Shown here piece after piece: positions 29,440 through 40,054 of a stretch of DNA of 64,000 bases. The position numbers and the translations under genes are program-made. This DNA comes from an uncultured Oscillospiraceae bacterium (GTDB taxonomy: Bacteria; Bacillota; Clostridia; Oscillospirales; Oscillospiraceae). The stretch's first letter is position 1. Each line of letters starts with the position of its first letter. The stretch covers positions 1-64,000 of the forward strand of contig CANQRM010000009.1 of the NCBI GenBank assembly GCA_947626265.1, written 5' to 3'. The notes under the pieces are model-generated. The model made no database searches and had not been told where the DNA came from. It saw nothing but the letters and a program-made list of their open reading frames with translations.

Positions 29440-30942
29440 TTACTTTATGGCGCTGGTGTTGCGCAGGGTCACGTCGTGATAGCCGCCCTCCACAATGCTG
29501 GTCTCGCTGACCAGGGTGAGCTTGGCGTCCCGCTGCAGGTCGGGGATGGTGGTGACGCCGCAGTTGCACATGGTGGATTTGACCTTATAGAGCGTCTTCT
29601 GCACGTTCTCATGCAGGCCGCCGGCGTAGGTGACGTAGCTGTCCACGCCCTCCTCGAAGCTGAGGCCCTCGCTGCCGCCCAGGTCGTAGCGCTGCCAGTT
29701 CCTGGCCCGGTTGGAGCCCTCGCCCCAGTATTCCTTCACCATGGTGCCGTTGATGTTCAGCTTGGGGGTAGGGCTCTCGTCAAAGCGGGCGAAGTACCGG
29801 CCCAGCATGACGAAGTCCGCGCCCATGGCCAAGGCCAGGGTGATGTGATGGTCATGGACGATGCCGCCGTCGGAGCAGATGGGCACATATATGCCTGTCT
29901 CCTGGAAGTACTCGTCCCGGGCCTTGGCAACCTCGATGACCGCCGTGGCCTGGCCCCGGCCGATGCCCTTGGTCTCCCGGGTGATGCAGATGGAGCCGCC
30001 GCCGATGCCGACTTTTACGAAGTCGGCGCCCGCCTCCGCCAGGAAGCGGAACCCGGCCGCGTCCACCACGTTGCCCGCGCCCACCTTCACGCTCTCGCCG
30101 TAATGCTCCCGTATCCATTCGATGGTGCGCTTCTGCCAGATGGAGTGGCCCTCGGAGGAGTCGATGCACAGAGCGTCCGCCCCGGCCTCCACCAGCGCCG
30201 GCACCCGCTGGACGTAGTCCCGGGAGTTGATGCCCGCGCCCACCATGAGGCGCTTTTGGGTGTCCAGGAGCTCCTCGGGATTTTCCTTGTGGCTGGCGTA
30301 GTCCTTGCGGAAGACGAAGTATTCCATTCGTCCGTCGGCGGAAACAATGGGCAGAGCGTTCAGCTTGTGGTCCCAAATGATGTCGTTGGCCTCCTTGAGC
30401 GTCGTGCCCTCGGGGGCGGTGACCAGCTTGTCAAAGGGCGTCATGAAGTCCCGGACAAGCTCCGTGGTCTCCATGCGGCTGACGCGGTAGTCCCGGCTGG
30501 TGACCAGGCCCAGAAGCTTGCCGTTCGCGGTGCCGTCCTCGGTGACGGCCACGGTGGAAAAGCCGTTTTTCGCTTTCAGAGCCAGGATATCCGCCAGGGT
30601 GGCGTCCGGGGTCACGTTGGAGGCGCTGACCACGAAGCCGGATTTATAATTCTTCACCCTCGCGACCATGGCCGCCTCGTCCTCGATGGTCTGGGAGCCG
30701 TAGATGAAGGAGAGGCCCCCTTCCCGGGCCAGGGCGATGGCCAGGGTGTCGTTGGACACGGACTGCATGATGGCCGACACCATAGGGATACTCAAAGTGA
30801 TGGCCGGCTCCTCCCCTTTTTTGAACTTTGTGAGGGGCGTTTTCAGACTGATGTTGGCCGGGATGCACTGCTCGGAGGTATACCCGGGGATTAGGAGATA
30901 CTCGTTAAAGGTGCGGGATGGTTCGCTGCAATACTGTGCCAT
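29440..30942 (-). CDS. guaB: Inosine-5'-monophosphate dehydrogenase
   Basis: GuaB oxidises IMP to XMP with NAD+, the committed step to GMP. The 500-residue protein has the barrel, an inserted CBS pair at about residues 95-215, and the catalytic loop [12 protein letters not shown] with Cys319. The mobile-flap stretch and the C-terminal EGG are present. It lies 17 nt downstream of purL in the purine operon, so IMP made by the upstream genes can flow to guanine nucleotides. Confidence 0.97.
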   Translation of the reverse strand: MAQYCSEPSRTFNEYLLIPGYTSEQCIPANISLKTPLTKFKKGEEPAITLSIPMVSAIMQSVSNDTLAIALAREGGLSFIYGSQTIEDEAAMVARVKNYKSGFVVSASNVTPDATLADILALKAKNGFSTVAVTEDGTANGKLLGLVTSRDYRVSRMETTELVRDFMTPFDKLVTAPEGTTLKEANDIIWDHKLNALPIVSADGRMEYFVFRKDYASHKENPEELLDTQKRLMVGAGINSRDYVQRVPALVEAGADALCIDSSEGHSIWQKRTIEWIREHYGESVKVGAGNVVDAAGFRFLAEAGADFVKVGIGGGSICITRETKGIGRGQATAVIEVAKARDEYFQETGIYVPICSDGGIVHDHHITLALAMGADFVMLGRYFARFDESPTPKLNINGTMVKEYWGEGSNRARNWQRYDLGGSEGLSFEEGVDSYVTYAGGLHENVQKTLYKVKSTMCNCGVTTIPDLQRDAKLTLVSETSIVEGGYHDVTLRNTSAIK

Positions 30943-30959
30943 GGTCTTTCCTCCTTGTG

Positions 30960-33900
30960 TTATCTGAAATACCGGACCGCGGCCCGGAAAATGCCCGTGT
31001 CATACCGGCCGGGGACGTTCTTATAAAGGCTGTCGCCCACGCGCTCGGAGTGGCCCATCTTCCCCAGCACCCGGCCGTCGGGGCTGGTGATGCCCTCGAT
31101 GGCGAACACGGAGCCGTTGGGGTTGTCGGCGGTGTCCATGGAGGGCACGCCTGCAAGGTCAACATACTGGGTGGCGATCTGTCCGTTGGCGGCGAGCTTT
31201 CTCACCAGCTCCTCCGAGGCCAGGAACCGGCCCTCGCCGTGGGAGATGGGCACGGTGTAGACCTCGCCGGGCTTGGTATCGGCCAGCCAGGGGCTCTTGT
31301 TGGAGGCCACACGGGTGCGCACGATGCGGGACTGGTGCCGCCCGATGACGTTATAGCTCAGGGTGGGGCAGTTCTCGTCCGTATCCACGATCTTTCCGAA
31401 GGGTACCAGCCCCAGCTTGATAAGCGCCTGGAAGCCGTTGCAGATGCCAAGCATCAGCCCATCCCGCTGCTCCAAAAGCCTCGTCACCTGCTCCCGGACG
31501 GGGCCGCCGCGGAAGAAGGCGGCGATGAACTTGGCGCTGCCCTCCGGCTCGTCGCCGCCGGAGAAGCCGCCGGGGAGCACGATCATCTGGGCCCGTTCGA
31601 TGGCCTTGGCCGCCCGGTCGATGCTGGCGGCGGTGTCCGCCGCGGTCAAATTGCGCACCACCAGTATCTCCGCCTCGCCGCCGGCCTCCATGACCGCCCT
31701 GGCGGTGTCATACTCGCAGTTGGTGCCGGGGAACACGGGGATGAATGCCCGGGGCCAGGCGTGTTTCACCGCCGGGGCTTTATGCTCATTTGCGGTAAAG
31801 GTGAACGCCTCCACGGGACCGGTCTCAGCCGTGCGGGTGGGATACACGTCCTCCAGCACAGCCTCGTTCAGGGCCAGCAGCTCGTCGACAGGGGCGCTGT
31901 CGCCGCCCAGGTCGATCGTCGGCTCCGCCGTGGTAACACCCACCTTTCGGGCGTAGGGGCAGTCGGTATCGCCCGTCAGCTCCGCCACGATGGCCCCGTA
32001 AAAGGGGATGTGCCACATGTCCCCCGTCATCTCTTCGTTGGCCTTGAACCCGATCCGGTTGCCGAAGGACATCTTCATCACCGCTTCGGCGGCGCTCTCC
32101 TCGATGGCCCAAGCGGCCTTCACCCTGCCCTGTTGGGCCAGAGCGTGGAACGCCTCCCAGGCGGCCTTCGTGTGCTCCGGCACGTCGCCGCCGAACACAT
32201 ACACCGGGTGCCCCGCCTCTTTGAACTCGGGCGAGAGCACGTCCCCTGCCTGAATGGGGGCGATGGCGAAGGAGATCAGCGTGGGCGGCACGTCCCGGTC
32301 CATAAAGGAGCCGGACATGGAGTCCTTGCCGCCGATGGCCGCGCAGCCGTAGTCCAGCTGGGCCTCCAGGGCCCCCAGCAGCGCGGAGAAGGGCCTGCCC
32401 CAGCGGGCCGGGTCCTCCCGCAGCTTTTCAAAAAACTCCTGGAACGTCAGGTAAGCGGCCTTATAGTCCGCGCCCGCCGCCACGATCTTGGTCAGCGACG
32501 TGACCACGCTGTCCATGGCCCCGGCATAGGGGTCCACGGTCATCCGGTCCGGGTCACAGCCCCAGGCCATCACGCTGGCCTGGTCGGTGTGCTGGCCCGG
32601 CAGCACCGGCAGCAGGGCCGCCATGGCCTGGGCCGGGGTGGTCTGGGTCCGGCCTCCGAAGGGCATGAGCACGCTGCCCGCGCCGATGGTGCCGTCAAAC
32701 CGCTCCGTGAGGCCACGACGGGAGGCGCACCGGAGGCTCCCAGCCATCTCCCGCAGGCTGTAGAATCGGGCCTGGCCCATGGCGGTACGGTCCTTCTCGG
32801 GCACCGACACCGCCGCGTGCTTCACGGCGCCGTTGGTGTTCAAAAATGCCCGGGAGAGGTCCGCGACAGTCCTCCCCTTCCAGGTCATGACCATCCGGGG
32901 GTTCTCGGTGACCACCGCCACCCGGTAGGCCTCCAGGTTCTCCGCCTCGGCGGCGGCGATGAACGCCTCCGCGTCCTCGGGGGCCACCACTACGGCCATG
33001 CGCTCCTGGCTCTCGGAGATGGCAAGTTCCGTGCCGTCCAGGCCCTCGTATTTCTTGCGCACCGCGTCCAGGTCTATCTGCAGTCCGTCCGCCAGCTCGC
33101 CGATGGCGACGCTGACGCCGCCGGCGCCGAAGTCGTTGCAGCGCTTGATGAGCCGGGTCACGTTCCCGTCCCGAAAGAGCCGCTGTATCTTCCGCTCCTC
33201 GGGGGCGTTGCCCTTCTGGACCTCCGAGGCCATGGTCTGCAGGGATTTGGTGTTGTGGCTCTTGGAGGAGCCGGTGGCGCCGCCGATACCGTCACGGCTG
33301 GTGCGGCCGCCCAGCAATATGACCACGTCCCCGGCCGCCGGCTCTTCCCGGCGCACGTTCTCCGCCGGGGCTGCCGCCACCACCACGCCGCACTCCAGGC
33401 GCTTGGCGATATAGCCCTCGTGGTACATCTCGGCCACATGGCCGGTGGCGAGGCCTATCTGGTTGCCGTAAGAGGAATAGCCCGCCGCGGCGGTCTGGGC
33501 CAGTTTCCGCTGGGGGAGTTTCCCGGGCACGGTATCGTCCACCGCCGCCCGGGGATCGCCGCCGCCGGTGACCCGCATAGCCTGGTGCACATAGGCCCGG
33601 CCAGAAAGAGGATCGCGGATGCAGCCGCCAATGCAGGTGGCCGCGCCGCCGAAGGGCTCTATCTCCGTGGGGTGGTTGTGGGTCTCGTTCTTGAACATGA
33701 GGAGCCAGTCCTGCTCCCTCCCGTCCACTTTGGCGGGCACATGGATGGAACAGGCGTTGATCTCTTCGCTCTCGTCCAGTTCCGGGAGCATGCCCCGCTT
33801 TTTCATGGTCTTCGTCCCCAGGGTGGCGATGTCCATAAGAGTTTCTGGCCGCGCGGCGGCCTTCTCCTCCCCGTAGACCTCCGCCCGCGCCGCCTTGTAC

Positions 33901-34652
33901 TTCTCATAGGCCGTCTTGACGGCGGGGTCCTCTATATCCACGCTGTCCAGATGGGCGGAGAAGGTGGTGTGGCGGCAGTGGTCGGACCAATAGGTGTCCA
34001 CCACCCGCACCTCTGTAAGGGTGGGGTCCCGATGCTCTTCGTTCTTGAAATAGTTCTGAAGGAACTTCAGGTCATCCAGATCCATGGCAAGGCCCAGCTT
34101 GTCCAGCAGGGCGGCCAGGGCCGCATCATCCATGGCGGTGAACCCTTCCACCGTCTGCACATGGTCGGGCACGGCATAGGTCCGCGCCAGGGTCTCCGGC
34201 TTGTCCATGGAGGCGCGGCGGCTCTCCACGGGGTTGATGACGTAGCCGCTGATCTTGTCGATGTCCTCCGCCGTGAGGTCTCCCCGCAGGAGATACACCT
34301 TTGCGTAGGACACAAGCGGCCGCTCTACGCCGGCCATGAGCTGGATGCACTGAGCGGCGGAGTCGGCTCTCTGGTCGAACTGCCCAGGCAGGGCTTCCAC
34401 CGCAAGCACGGTCCACTGCCCCTCCGGCGCGGAGAACGTCTCGTCATAGACCGTGTCCACCTGGGGCTCGGAAAAGACCACGGACCGGGCCTCGTCAAAT
34501 ACCGCCCGGTCGATGTGGTCCACATCGTACCGGTTCAGGATGCGCACTTCCTCCAGGGCCTTGACGCCCAGGAAGTCCCGCAGGTCGGCAAGCACCCCGG
34601 CGCTCTCCGGGGACACCCCCGGCTTTTTCTCTGCATATATCCGATAGACCAT
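30960..34652 (-). CDS. purL: Phosphoribosylformylglycinamidine synthase, single-chain
   Basis: PurL converts FGAR to FGAM using glutamine and ATP. At 1230 residues it is the single-chain large form, with two AIR-synthase-like ATP-binding halves and a C-terminal class I glutaminase ([10 protein letters not shown]; nucleophile Cys1071 in [10 protein letters not shown]). No separate purS or purQ is therefore needed, unlike in Bacillus. It starts 10 nt after purD ends. Confidence 0.97.
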   Translation of the reverse strand: MVYRIYAEKKPGVSPESAGVLADLRDFLGVKALEEVRILNRYDVDHIDRAVFDEARSVVFSEPQVDTVYDETFSAPEGQWTVLAVEALPGQFDQRADSAAQCIQLMAGVERPLVSYAKVYLLRGDLTAEDIDKISGYVINPVESRRASMDKPETLARTYAVPDHVQTVEGFTAMDDAALAALLDKLGLAMDLDDLKFLQNYFKNEEHRDPTLTEVRVVDTYWSDHCRHTTFSAHLDSVDIEDPAVKTAYEKYKAARAEVYGEEKAAARPETLMDIATLGTKTMKKRGMLPELDESEEINACSIHVPAKVDGREQDWLLMFKNETHNHPTEIEPFGGAATCIGGCIRDPLSGRAYVHQAMRVTGGGDPRAAVDDTVPGKLPQRKLAQTAAAGYSSYGNQIGLATGHVAEMYHEGYIAKRLECGVVVAAAPAENVRREEPAAGDVVILLGGRTSRDGIGGATGSSKSHNTKSLQTMASEVQKGNAPEERKIQRLFRDGNVTRLIKRCNDFGAGGVSVAIGELADGLQIDLDAVRKKYEGLDGTELAISESQERMAVVVAPEDAEAFIAAAEAENLEAYRVAVVTENPRMVMTWKGRTVADLSRAFLNTNGAVKHAAVSVPEKDRTAMGQARFYSLREMAGSLRCASRRGLTERFDGTIGAGSVLMPFGGRTQTTPAQAMAALLPVLPGQHTDQASVMAWGCDPDRMTVDPYAGAMDSVVTSLTKIVAAGADYKAAYLTFQEFFEKLREDPARWGRPFSALLGALEAQLDYGCAAIGGKDSMSGSFMDRDVPPTLISFAIAPIQAGDVLSPEFKEAGHPVYVFGGDVPEHTKAAWEAFHALAQQGRVKAAWAIEESAAEAVMKMSFGNRIGFKANEEMTGDMWHIPFYGAIVAELTGDTDCPYARKVGVTTAEPTIDLGGDSAPVDELLALNEAVLEDVYPTRTAETGPVEAFTFTANEHKAPAVKHAWPRAFIPVFPGTNCEYDTARAVMEAGGEAEILVVRNLTAADTAASIDRAAKAIERAQMIVLPGGFSGGDEPEGSAKFIAAFFRGGPVREQVTRLLEQRDGLMLGICNGFQALIKLGLVPFGKIVDTDENCPTLSYNVIGRHQSRIVRTRVASNKSPWLADTKPGEVYTVPISHGEGRFLASEELVRKLAANGQIATQYVDLAGVPSMDTADNPNGSVFAIEGITSPDGRVLGKMGHSERVGDSLYKNVPGRYDTGIFRAAVRYFR

Positions 34653-34662
34653 ATATTCTCTC

Positions 34663-35931
34663 TCAGTTCTCCAGCGCTTTCAGGGCCCGGCCGCCGATGT
34701 CATGGCGGTAAAAGGCGCTGCCAAAATGGACTTTTTCCACATCGGAATAGGCGGCGTCAATGGCCTTAGGCAGGCTCTCCGCCACGGCGGTGACGCCCAG
34801 CACCCGGCCGCCGCTGGTCAGGAGCTTATCTCCCTCCAGCTTCGCCCCGGCCACATAGACCTGGGCATTTATGCCAGCGTCACAGGTTATCTCATAGCCC
34901 TTCTCATAGCTCTCAGGATAGCCGTCGCTCGCCATGATGACGCAGCAGGCGTGCTTATCCGAAAAACGCACGTCCGTCTTATCCAGCGTGCCGTTCCGGC
35001 AGGCCTGCATGGCCTCCAGGAGGTCCGACTCCATCAGCGGCAGCACCACCTGGGTCTCCGGGTCGCCGAAGCGGCAGTTATACTCGATGACCTTGGGCCC
35101 GTTCGGCGTGAGCATCAGGCCGAAGTAAAGGCAGCCCTTGAAGGGCCGGCCCTCGGCGGCCATGGCCGCGATGGTTGGCTTGAAGACGGTCTCCATGCAC
35201 TTATCGGCGATATCCTTCGTGTAATAGGGGTTGGGGGCCACGGTGCCCATGCCGCCGGTGTTGAGGCCGGTGTCGTTGTCGTGAGCCCGCTTGTGGTCCA
35301 TGGAGGACACCATGGGCTTGACGGTGACGCCGTCGGTGAAGGCCAGCACAGACACCTCCGGGCCGGTCAGGAATTCCTCCACCACGATCTGGTCGCCGCT
35401 GGCGCCGAACTTTTTGTCCTCCATGATGGACTTGACGGCCTCAATGGCCTCCTCCCGGGTCTGGGCGATGAGCACGCCCTTGCCCAGAGCCAGGCCGTCC
35501 GCCTTCACCACCGTGGGCAGCGGCGCGGTCTTCACGTATTCCAGCGCCTTTTCCGCGTCGTCGAACACCTCATAGGAGGCCGTGGGGATGCCGTACTTCT
35601 TCATGAGGTTCTTGGAAAAGACCTTGCTGCCCTCGATGACAGCGGCCTTTTTGTCGGGCCCGAAGCAGGGCACGCCCGCCGCCTCCAGGGCGTCCACCAT
35701 TCCCAGCACCAGGGGGTCGTCGGGGGTGACCACGGCGAAGTCGATAGCGTTCTCCTTCGCAAAGCGCACCGCGCCCTCTATATCCTTGGCGCCGATGTCT
35801 ACACACTCGGCGTCCGCGGCGATGCCGCCGTTGCCGGGCAGGGCGTATATCGTCTCTACACTGGGACTCTCCTTCAGTTTGCGGATGACGGCGTGTTCCC
35901 GGCCGCCGCTGCCGATGACCATGAGTTTCAT
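34663..35931 (-). CDS. purD: Phosphoribosylamine-glycine ligase
   Basis: PurD joins phosphoribosylamine and glycine to GAR with ATP. The 422-residue ATP-grasp enzyme begins MKLMVIGSGGREHAV, with the grasp motifs VVKADGLALGKGV and VIEYNCRFGDPETQ. The start at 35931 follows AGAGGG; longer in-frame starts run into the MutS-like gene and lack a ribosome site. It is separated from purL by 10 bp and from the MutS-like gene by 25 bp. Confidence 0.97.
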   Translation of the reverse strand: MKLMVIGSGGREHAVIRKLKESPSVETIYALPGNGGIAADAECVDIGAKDIEGAVRFAKENAIDFAVVTPDDPLVLGMVDALEAAGVPCFGPDKKAAVIEGSKVFSKNLMKKYGIPTASYEVFDDAEKALEYVKTAPLPTVVKADGLALGKGVLIAQTREEAIEAVKSIMEDKKFGASGDQIVVEEFLTGPEVSVLAFTDGVTVKPMVSSMDHKRAHDNDTGLNTGGMGTVAPNPYYTKDIADKCMETVFKPTIAAMAAEGRPFKGCLYFGLMLTPNGPKVIEYNCRFGDPETQVVLPLMESDLLEAMQACRNGTLDKTDVRFSDKHACCVIMASDGYPESYEKGYEITCDAGINAQVYVAGAKLEGDKLLTSGGRVLGVTAVAESLPKAIDAAYSDVEKVHFGSAFYRHDIGGRALKALEN

Positions 35932-35956
35932 AGTATCCCTCTCTTGCATCCAAATC

Positions 35957-37540
35957 TTATTCCCATGCGCCTGTTTCCAAATATTGCTTCGCCCGGCGCT
36001 CCGCCTTGACCACGAGCGCGGCGTCAAAGCCCATCATCCCCAAAAGCCGGATGGCGTTCCGGGATCGGGCCGGTCCCTCCCGGAGCCGGTAGTCAAAATC
36101 CATGGAACCCTCGCACACCGTCTCCTCAAAGTGGCACATCCGGCACTTTCCCGCCAGCAGGGCGCACAGCTCCAGATCGTGGGTGGCCGCCAGGCAAAGG
36201 ACCCCCGCGTCAAAGAGCGTCTCCAAAATGGCGCTGGACGCCGCGATGCGCTCGGCGGTGTTGGTGCCCCGCAGGACTTCATCCACCACGCACAGGACAG
36301 GTCTTTCCTTTTCCGCCGCCATCAGGATACGGCGAATGGACTTGATCTCCGTGACGTAATAGCTTTCCCCCGCCAACAGGTCGTCCTCTAGGGCCATAGA
36401 TGAATAAACGTAAAACGCGCCGCCCTGATAGCTCTCCGCCGCTGCCGTGCACAGGCTCTGGGCCAGCAGGGCGTTCAATAGCGCTGTACGCAGATAGGTG
36501 CTCTTGCCGGAGGCGTTGGAGCCGGTGAGCAGCATTGGCCCGCCCAGGTCCAGATCGTTGGGCACGGCGGCGTCCAGCAGCGGGTGGACCATGCCCCGGA
36601 CATGCAGTTTCGCCGAGCCGTCAAAGGCGATGTCCGGCACGGCGCACACGTCCATGCTCGCCCGCCAGGAGGCCGCCGCGATGGCCGTATCCAGCCGTCC
36701 CAGGCCCTCGATGACGGCCATCAGATCCTTCTGGTGGGTCCACAGCTTGTTTTTCAGGTACTCATAGGTGATGATGTCCAGCAAGAATAGCGAGGCCAGC
36801 AGATCCCCTGCGTTGCCGGTGTCCATACCGGACACGCCGCCGGTGCGCAGTACAAACCGCAGCTTTTTCAATGCCACGTAAGCGCCCGTCAGCTCCCGGT
36901 CCAGACCCGGTATGCACAGCTTTTGGACCCGCCGCAGGGCAAACACCTCCGCCACCGAGTAGTTGAGGGTATCAAATTCCAGGCGCACCCGACGCAATGC
37001 GAACTCCCGAAGCACCATATTGAAAGACATGAGCATGACCGCCGCCATGATCGGAACGGAGCCCACCGCCCCCAGCACAAGGCAGACCGCGAACGCCGCC
37101 GACAGGGCCGCATAGAGGATGAACCGGCCCCGGCCCCTGGCCTCCGGCGCGAACGCTGTGAAAAGGTCTGAACGCCGTGTCCGTCCCAGCTTGTCCAAAA
37201 TGACCTGGACCTCCAACCGCTTTCCCGGCTCTGCCTCCATGAACGCGATGAGCCTGGCCCGGCGGCCGTATTCCTCCCCGGTCAGGGCAGGATGGCGCAG
37301 GGTATCGTAGAGCACCTGCTCCCCCGGCGTGGACAGGCCCGGATCGATGCGCCTGAACACCCTATCCATATCCAGGTCATGCCAGGTTACATCGTCCACA
37401 CTGTAACCGTTTTCCCGCTCCCGGTGGTAGTCCGACCAGGCCCGGATGCGCTCCATGTCCCCGTCGGTAAAGTACACGTCCGGCTTCTTCCCGAAGGCCG
37501 CCTCCAGCCTGCGGCGTCTTTTTCTGTCAGCGCCGAACAT
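35957..37540 (-). CDS. MutS-family ATPase with membrane segments
   Basis: A 527-residue protein with a C-terminal MutS-type ATPase: Walker A LLTGSNASGKSTYLRT (340-347 core), Walker B VLCVVDEVLRGTNTAER, and the AATHDLEL switch. It lacks the mismatch-reading and connector domains of MutS1. A hydrophobic stretch at about 140-176 looks like two membrane spans, followed by a helical core. This is the short, membrane-linked MutS-related group of Firmicutes; its job is not established and mismatch repair is unlikely. It sits inside the purine operon, 9 nt after the AICAR transformylase stop, though nothing in it suggests purine synthesis. Confidence 0.87.
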   Translation of the reverse strand: MFGADRKRRRRLEAAFGKKPDVYFTDGDMERIRAWSDYHRERENGYSVDDVTWHDLDMDRVFRRIDPGLSTPGEQVLYDTLRHPALTGEEYGRRARLIAFMEAEPGKRLEVQVILDKLGRTRRSDLFTAFAPEARGRGRFILYAALSAAFAVCLVLGAVGSVPIMAAVMLMSFNMVLREFALRRVRLEFDTLNYSVAEVFALRRVQKLCIPGLDRELTGAYVALKKLRFVLRTGGVSGMDTGNAGDLLASLFLLDIITYEYLKNKLWTHQKDLMAVIEGLGRLDTAIAAASWRASMDVCAVPDIAFDGSAKLHVRGMVHPLLDAAVPNDLDLGGPMLLTGSNASGKSTYLRTALLNALLAQSLCTAAAESYQGGAFYVYSSMALEDDLLAGESYYVTEIKSIRRILMAAEKERPVLCVVDEVLRGTNTAERIAASSAILETLFDAGVLCLAATHDLELCALLAGKCRMCHFEETVCEGSMDFDYRLREGPARSRNAIRLLGMMGFDAALVVKAERRAKQYLETGAWE

Positions 37541-37548
37541 GACCTCAA

Positions 37549-38727
37549 TCAGTGGTGGAACAGCCGCATGCCCGTGAAGGCCATGACGATGCCGTACTTG
37601 TCCGCCGTCTCGATGACGTTGTCGTCCCGGATGGAGCCGCCGGGCTCGGCGATATAGGCCACGCCGGACTTGCGGGCACGCTCCACGTTGTCCCCGAAGG
37701 GGAAGAAGGCGTCGCTGCCAACGGTGACGCCGGACTGGGTGGCGATCCAGGCCTTTTTCTCCTCCGCGGTCAGGGGCTCGGGCCGCCGGGTGAATACGTT
37801 CTGCCAGGCGCCGTCGGCCAGCACGTCCTCATACTCGTCGGAGATATACACGTCGATGGCGTTGTCCCGGTCCGGGCGGCGGATATCCGCTTTGAAGGGC
37901 AGGTTCAAAACCTTTTCATGCTGCCGCAGGTACCAGTTGTCCGCCTTATTGCCAGCCAGGCGCGTGCAGTGGATGCGGCTCTGCTGGCCCGCGCCCACGC
38001 CGATGGCCTGTCCGTCCTTCACGTAGCACACGGAGTTGGACTGGGTGTACTTGAGCGTGATGAGGGCCACGGTCATGTCCGTCACCGCCTCAGGGGGCAG
38101 GGTCTTGTTCTTCGTCACGATGTTGGCAAAGGCCTCCGCCGTGACCTTATAGTCGTTCCGCCCCTGCTGGAAGGTGACGCCGTATACGTCCTTGCGCTCC
38201 ACCGGGTCGGGCACATAGGCGGGGTCTATCTTCACTACGTTATAATTGCCCTTTTTCTTCGTCTTCAGGATGGCCAGGGCCTCGGGGGTATAGTCCGGGG
38301 CGATGACGCCGTCGGAGACCTCGTCTTTCAGGTACTTTGCCGTGGCCTCGTCGCAGGTCTCGGAGAGGGCCGCCCAGTCGCCGTAGGAGCAGAGCCGGTC
38401 CGCGCCCCGGGCCCGGATATAGGCGCAGGCGATGGGCGAAAGCTCCGCGTTCGGGTCCACGAAGTATATCTTCCTGTCCGTCTCGGAAAGGGGCTTGCCC
38501 ACGGCGGCGCCCGCCGGGGACACATGTTTGAAGCTGGCGGCGGCGGGAAGGCCCGTGGCCTCGGAGAGCTCCTTCACCAGCTGCCAGGCGTTGAAGGCGT
38601 CCAGGAAGTTGATAAAGCCCGGCTTGCCGTTCAGCACTTGGATGGGCAGGTCGGAGCCGTCCTTCATGAAGATGCAGGAGGGCTTCTGGTTGGGGTTGCA
38701 GCCGTATTTCAGTTCCAGAGAGTTCAT
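37549..38727 (-). CDS. purH: AICAR transformylase, stand-alone (C-terminal domain of PurH)
   Basis: This enzyme transfers the formyl group from 10-formyl-THF to AICAR, giving FAICAR. At 392 residues it contains only the transformylase part of the usual bifunctional PurH. It starts directly with LELKYGCNPNQKPS, and has SFKHVSPAGAAVG, LKYTQSNSVCYVKDGQAIGVGAGQQSRI (part) and SDAFFPFGDNVERA. The IMP cyclohydrolase half is missing and replaced by the PurO-type gene just upstream in the operon. AAAGGAG precedes the ATG. Confidence 0.93.
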   Translation of the reverse strand: MNSLELKYGCNPNQKPSCIFMKDGSDLPIQVLNGKPGFINFLDAFNAWQLVKELSEATGLPAAASFKHVSPAGAAVGKPLSETDRKIYFVDPNAELSPIACAYIRARGADRLCSYGDWAALSETCDEATAKYLKDEVSDGVIAPDYTPEALAILKTKKKGNYNVVKIDPAYVPDPVERKDVYGVTFQQGRNDYKVTAEAFANIVTKNKTLPPEAVTDMTVALITLKYTQSNSVCYVKDGQAIGVGAGQQSRIHCTRLAGNKADNWYLRQHEKVLNLPFKADIRRPDRDNAIDVYISDEYEDVLADGAWQNVFTRRPEPLTAEEKKAWIATQSGVTVGSDAFFPFGDNVERARKSGVAYIAEPGGSIRDDNVIETADKYGIVMAFTGMRLFHH

Positions 38728-38739
38728 ATGCGTCTCCTT

Positions 38740-39444
38740 TCAGCCTTCGTGTTTGTTGGTGATGACGGTATCCCGTTCCCCGGTGGCCAGGTCGATATAG
38801 GACACATAGAGGGACACCTTGTTGTCCTCGTTGAGGGCCGCCCAGACCTGTTCACTCAGGCTTTTTGCGTCGGGCGCGTCGATGGATACCGGGGCAGGCT
38901 CTCCCTCATAGGAGGGCAGCGGATCGCCGTCGGCGGCATAGGTGTGGATGATGTGGCCCATGCCTGCCTTGGGCTTATCGTACTCATAGAAATACCGGCA
39001 GCAGCAGGCGGGGTCGCCGTCAAGGCTCTTCAATATGGACAGCTTATAGCTGCCGTCCGGCTCCACGACGCCGGAGATGCGGGGGGTCCAGTTGGGCCCG
39101 TCGGGCTCAAATTCCCGGGTACGGAGAGCGGCGGCGAAGGTCTGGCCCGCCTGCAGGGCGTCCCGGACGGTATCGGTCTGGTCGCCGTTGGTGACGACGG
39201 TGGCGCCCTCCCAGACCCGTACAGGGTGGTAGATGATGAGGCTGGGGTCCACCATCTTGGCCGGGTCATGGGCCTGGGTGCGGATGCCGTCGTCGGTGGT
39301 CACGAATACCCGGTTGCGGCTGTTGACGCTGCGGCCCATGATGAAGTAGGCGATCACCGCCTTCTTCCCGTCGGCGCTCCGGCCCAGGAAGATGCCCCGG
39401 CCGGGGTAGGTCCTCTCGCGCAGGTACGCTGTCAAATCAGTCAT
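38740..39444 (-). CDS. purO: IMP cyclohydrolase, archaeal PurO type
   Basis: This enzyme closes FAICAR to IMP, the last step of the pathway. The 234-residue protein resembles the PurO/IMP_cyclohyd family first known from Archaea: GRGIFLGRSADGKKAVIAYF near the start, then MGRSVNSRNRVF and YEYDKPKAGMGHIIHTY. It is unrelated in sequence to the N-terminal domain of PurH. It lies 12 nt upstream of the stand-alone transformylase gene, and the two together replace bifunctional PurH. Its start overlaps the end of purN by 8 nt. Confidence 0.88.
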   Translation of the reverse strand: MTDLTAYLRERTYPGRGIFLGRSADGKKAVIAYFIMGRSVNSRNRVFVTTDDGIRTQAHDPAKMVDPSLIIYHPVRVWEGATVVTNGDQTDTVRDALQAGQTFAAALRTREFEPDGPNWTPRISGVVEPDGSYKLSILKSLDGDPACCCRYFYEYDKPKAGMGHIIHTYAADGDPLPSYEGEPAPVSIDAPDAKSLSEQVWAALNEDNKVSLYVSYIDLATGERDTVITNKHEG

Positions 39445-40054
39445 GCTCTTTTCCTTTCATGATCTGGGCGGCCACCATCTCCGCCGCCTGGGGCAGGATG
39501 ATCCACTCCGCCTGTTCCATGACCCGCCGCTGCAAGACCTGCGGCGTGTCGCCGTCCTCTACCAGCACCGGCTTTTGGGCGATGATGCGCCCGCCGTCCG
39601 GTATCTCGTTGACAAAATGCACCGTGGCGCCGGTGACCTTCACGCCCCGTTTCAGGGCCTCCTCGTGGACCTTCAGGCCGTAATAGCCCTTGCCGCAGAA
39701 GGAGGGGATCAGCGCCGGGTGTACGTTCAGTATCCGCTCCGGGAAGCGGTCGGTGAAGTCCTTGGAGAGAATGCTCATGAACCCCGCCAGCACGATCATC
39801 TCCGCGCCGGCGTTCTTCAATGCCTTCAAAATGGCGGCCTCGAATGCCTCCTGGCTGCCCAGCTCCTTCCGGGAGCAGACGACTGTTGGCACACCTGCCT
39901 TTTCAGCCCGGGTCAGGGCGTAGGCGTCCGGCTGGCTGGATACCACCAGAACGATCTCGCCGGAGGGCAGCTTTCCCGCCGCCTGGGCGTCCAAAAGAGC
40001 CTGGAGGTTGGTGCCGCCGCCGGAGACGAACACGGCGATGCGCGTCTTTTTCAT
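39437..40054 (-). CDS. purN: Phosphoribosylglycinamide formyltransferase
   Basis: PurN formylates GAR with 10-formyl-THF. The 205 residues have the N-terminal SGGGTNLQAL and the catalytic set Asn110 and His112 (NVHPALIPSF) plus Asp153 (IPDGG). It overlaps purM by an ATGA-type junction at its start and purO at its end, so translation is coupled through the three genes. Confidence 0.97.
   Translation of the reverse strand: MKKTRIAVFVSGGGTNLQALLDAQAAGKLPSGEIVLVVSSQPDAYALTRAEKAGVPTVVCSRKELGSQEAFEAAILKALKNAGAEMIVLAGFMSILSKDFTDRFPERILNVHPALIPSFCGKGYYGLKVHEEALKRGVKVTGATVHFVNEIPDGGRIIAQKPVLVEDGDTPQVLQRRVMEQAEWIILPQAAEMVAAQIMKGKEHD

Noticed and set aside
30918-34769. 1283-codon plus-strand frame opposite purL
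   Set aside because: Antisense shadow with His/Gly/Val-rich low-complexity product.
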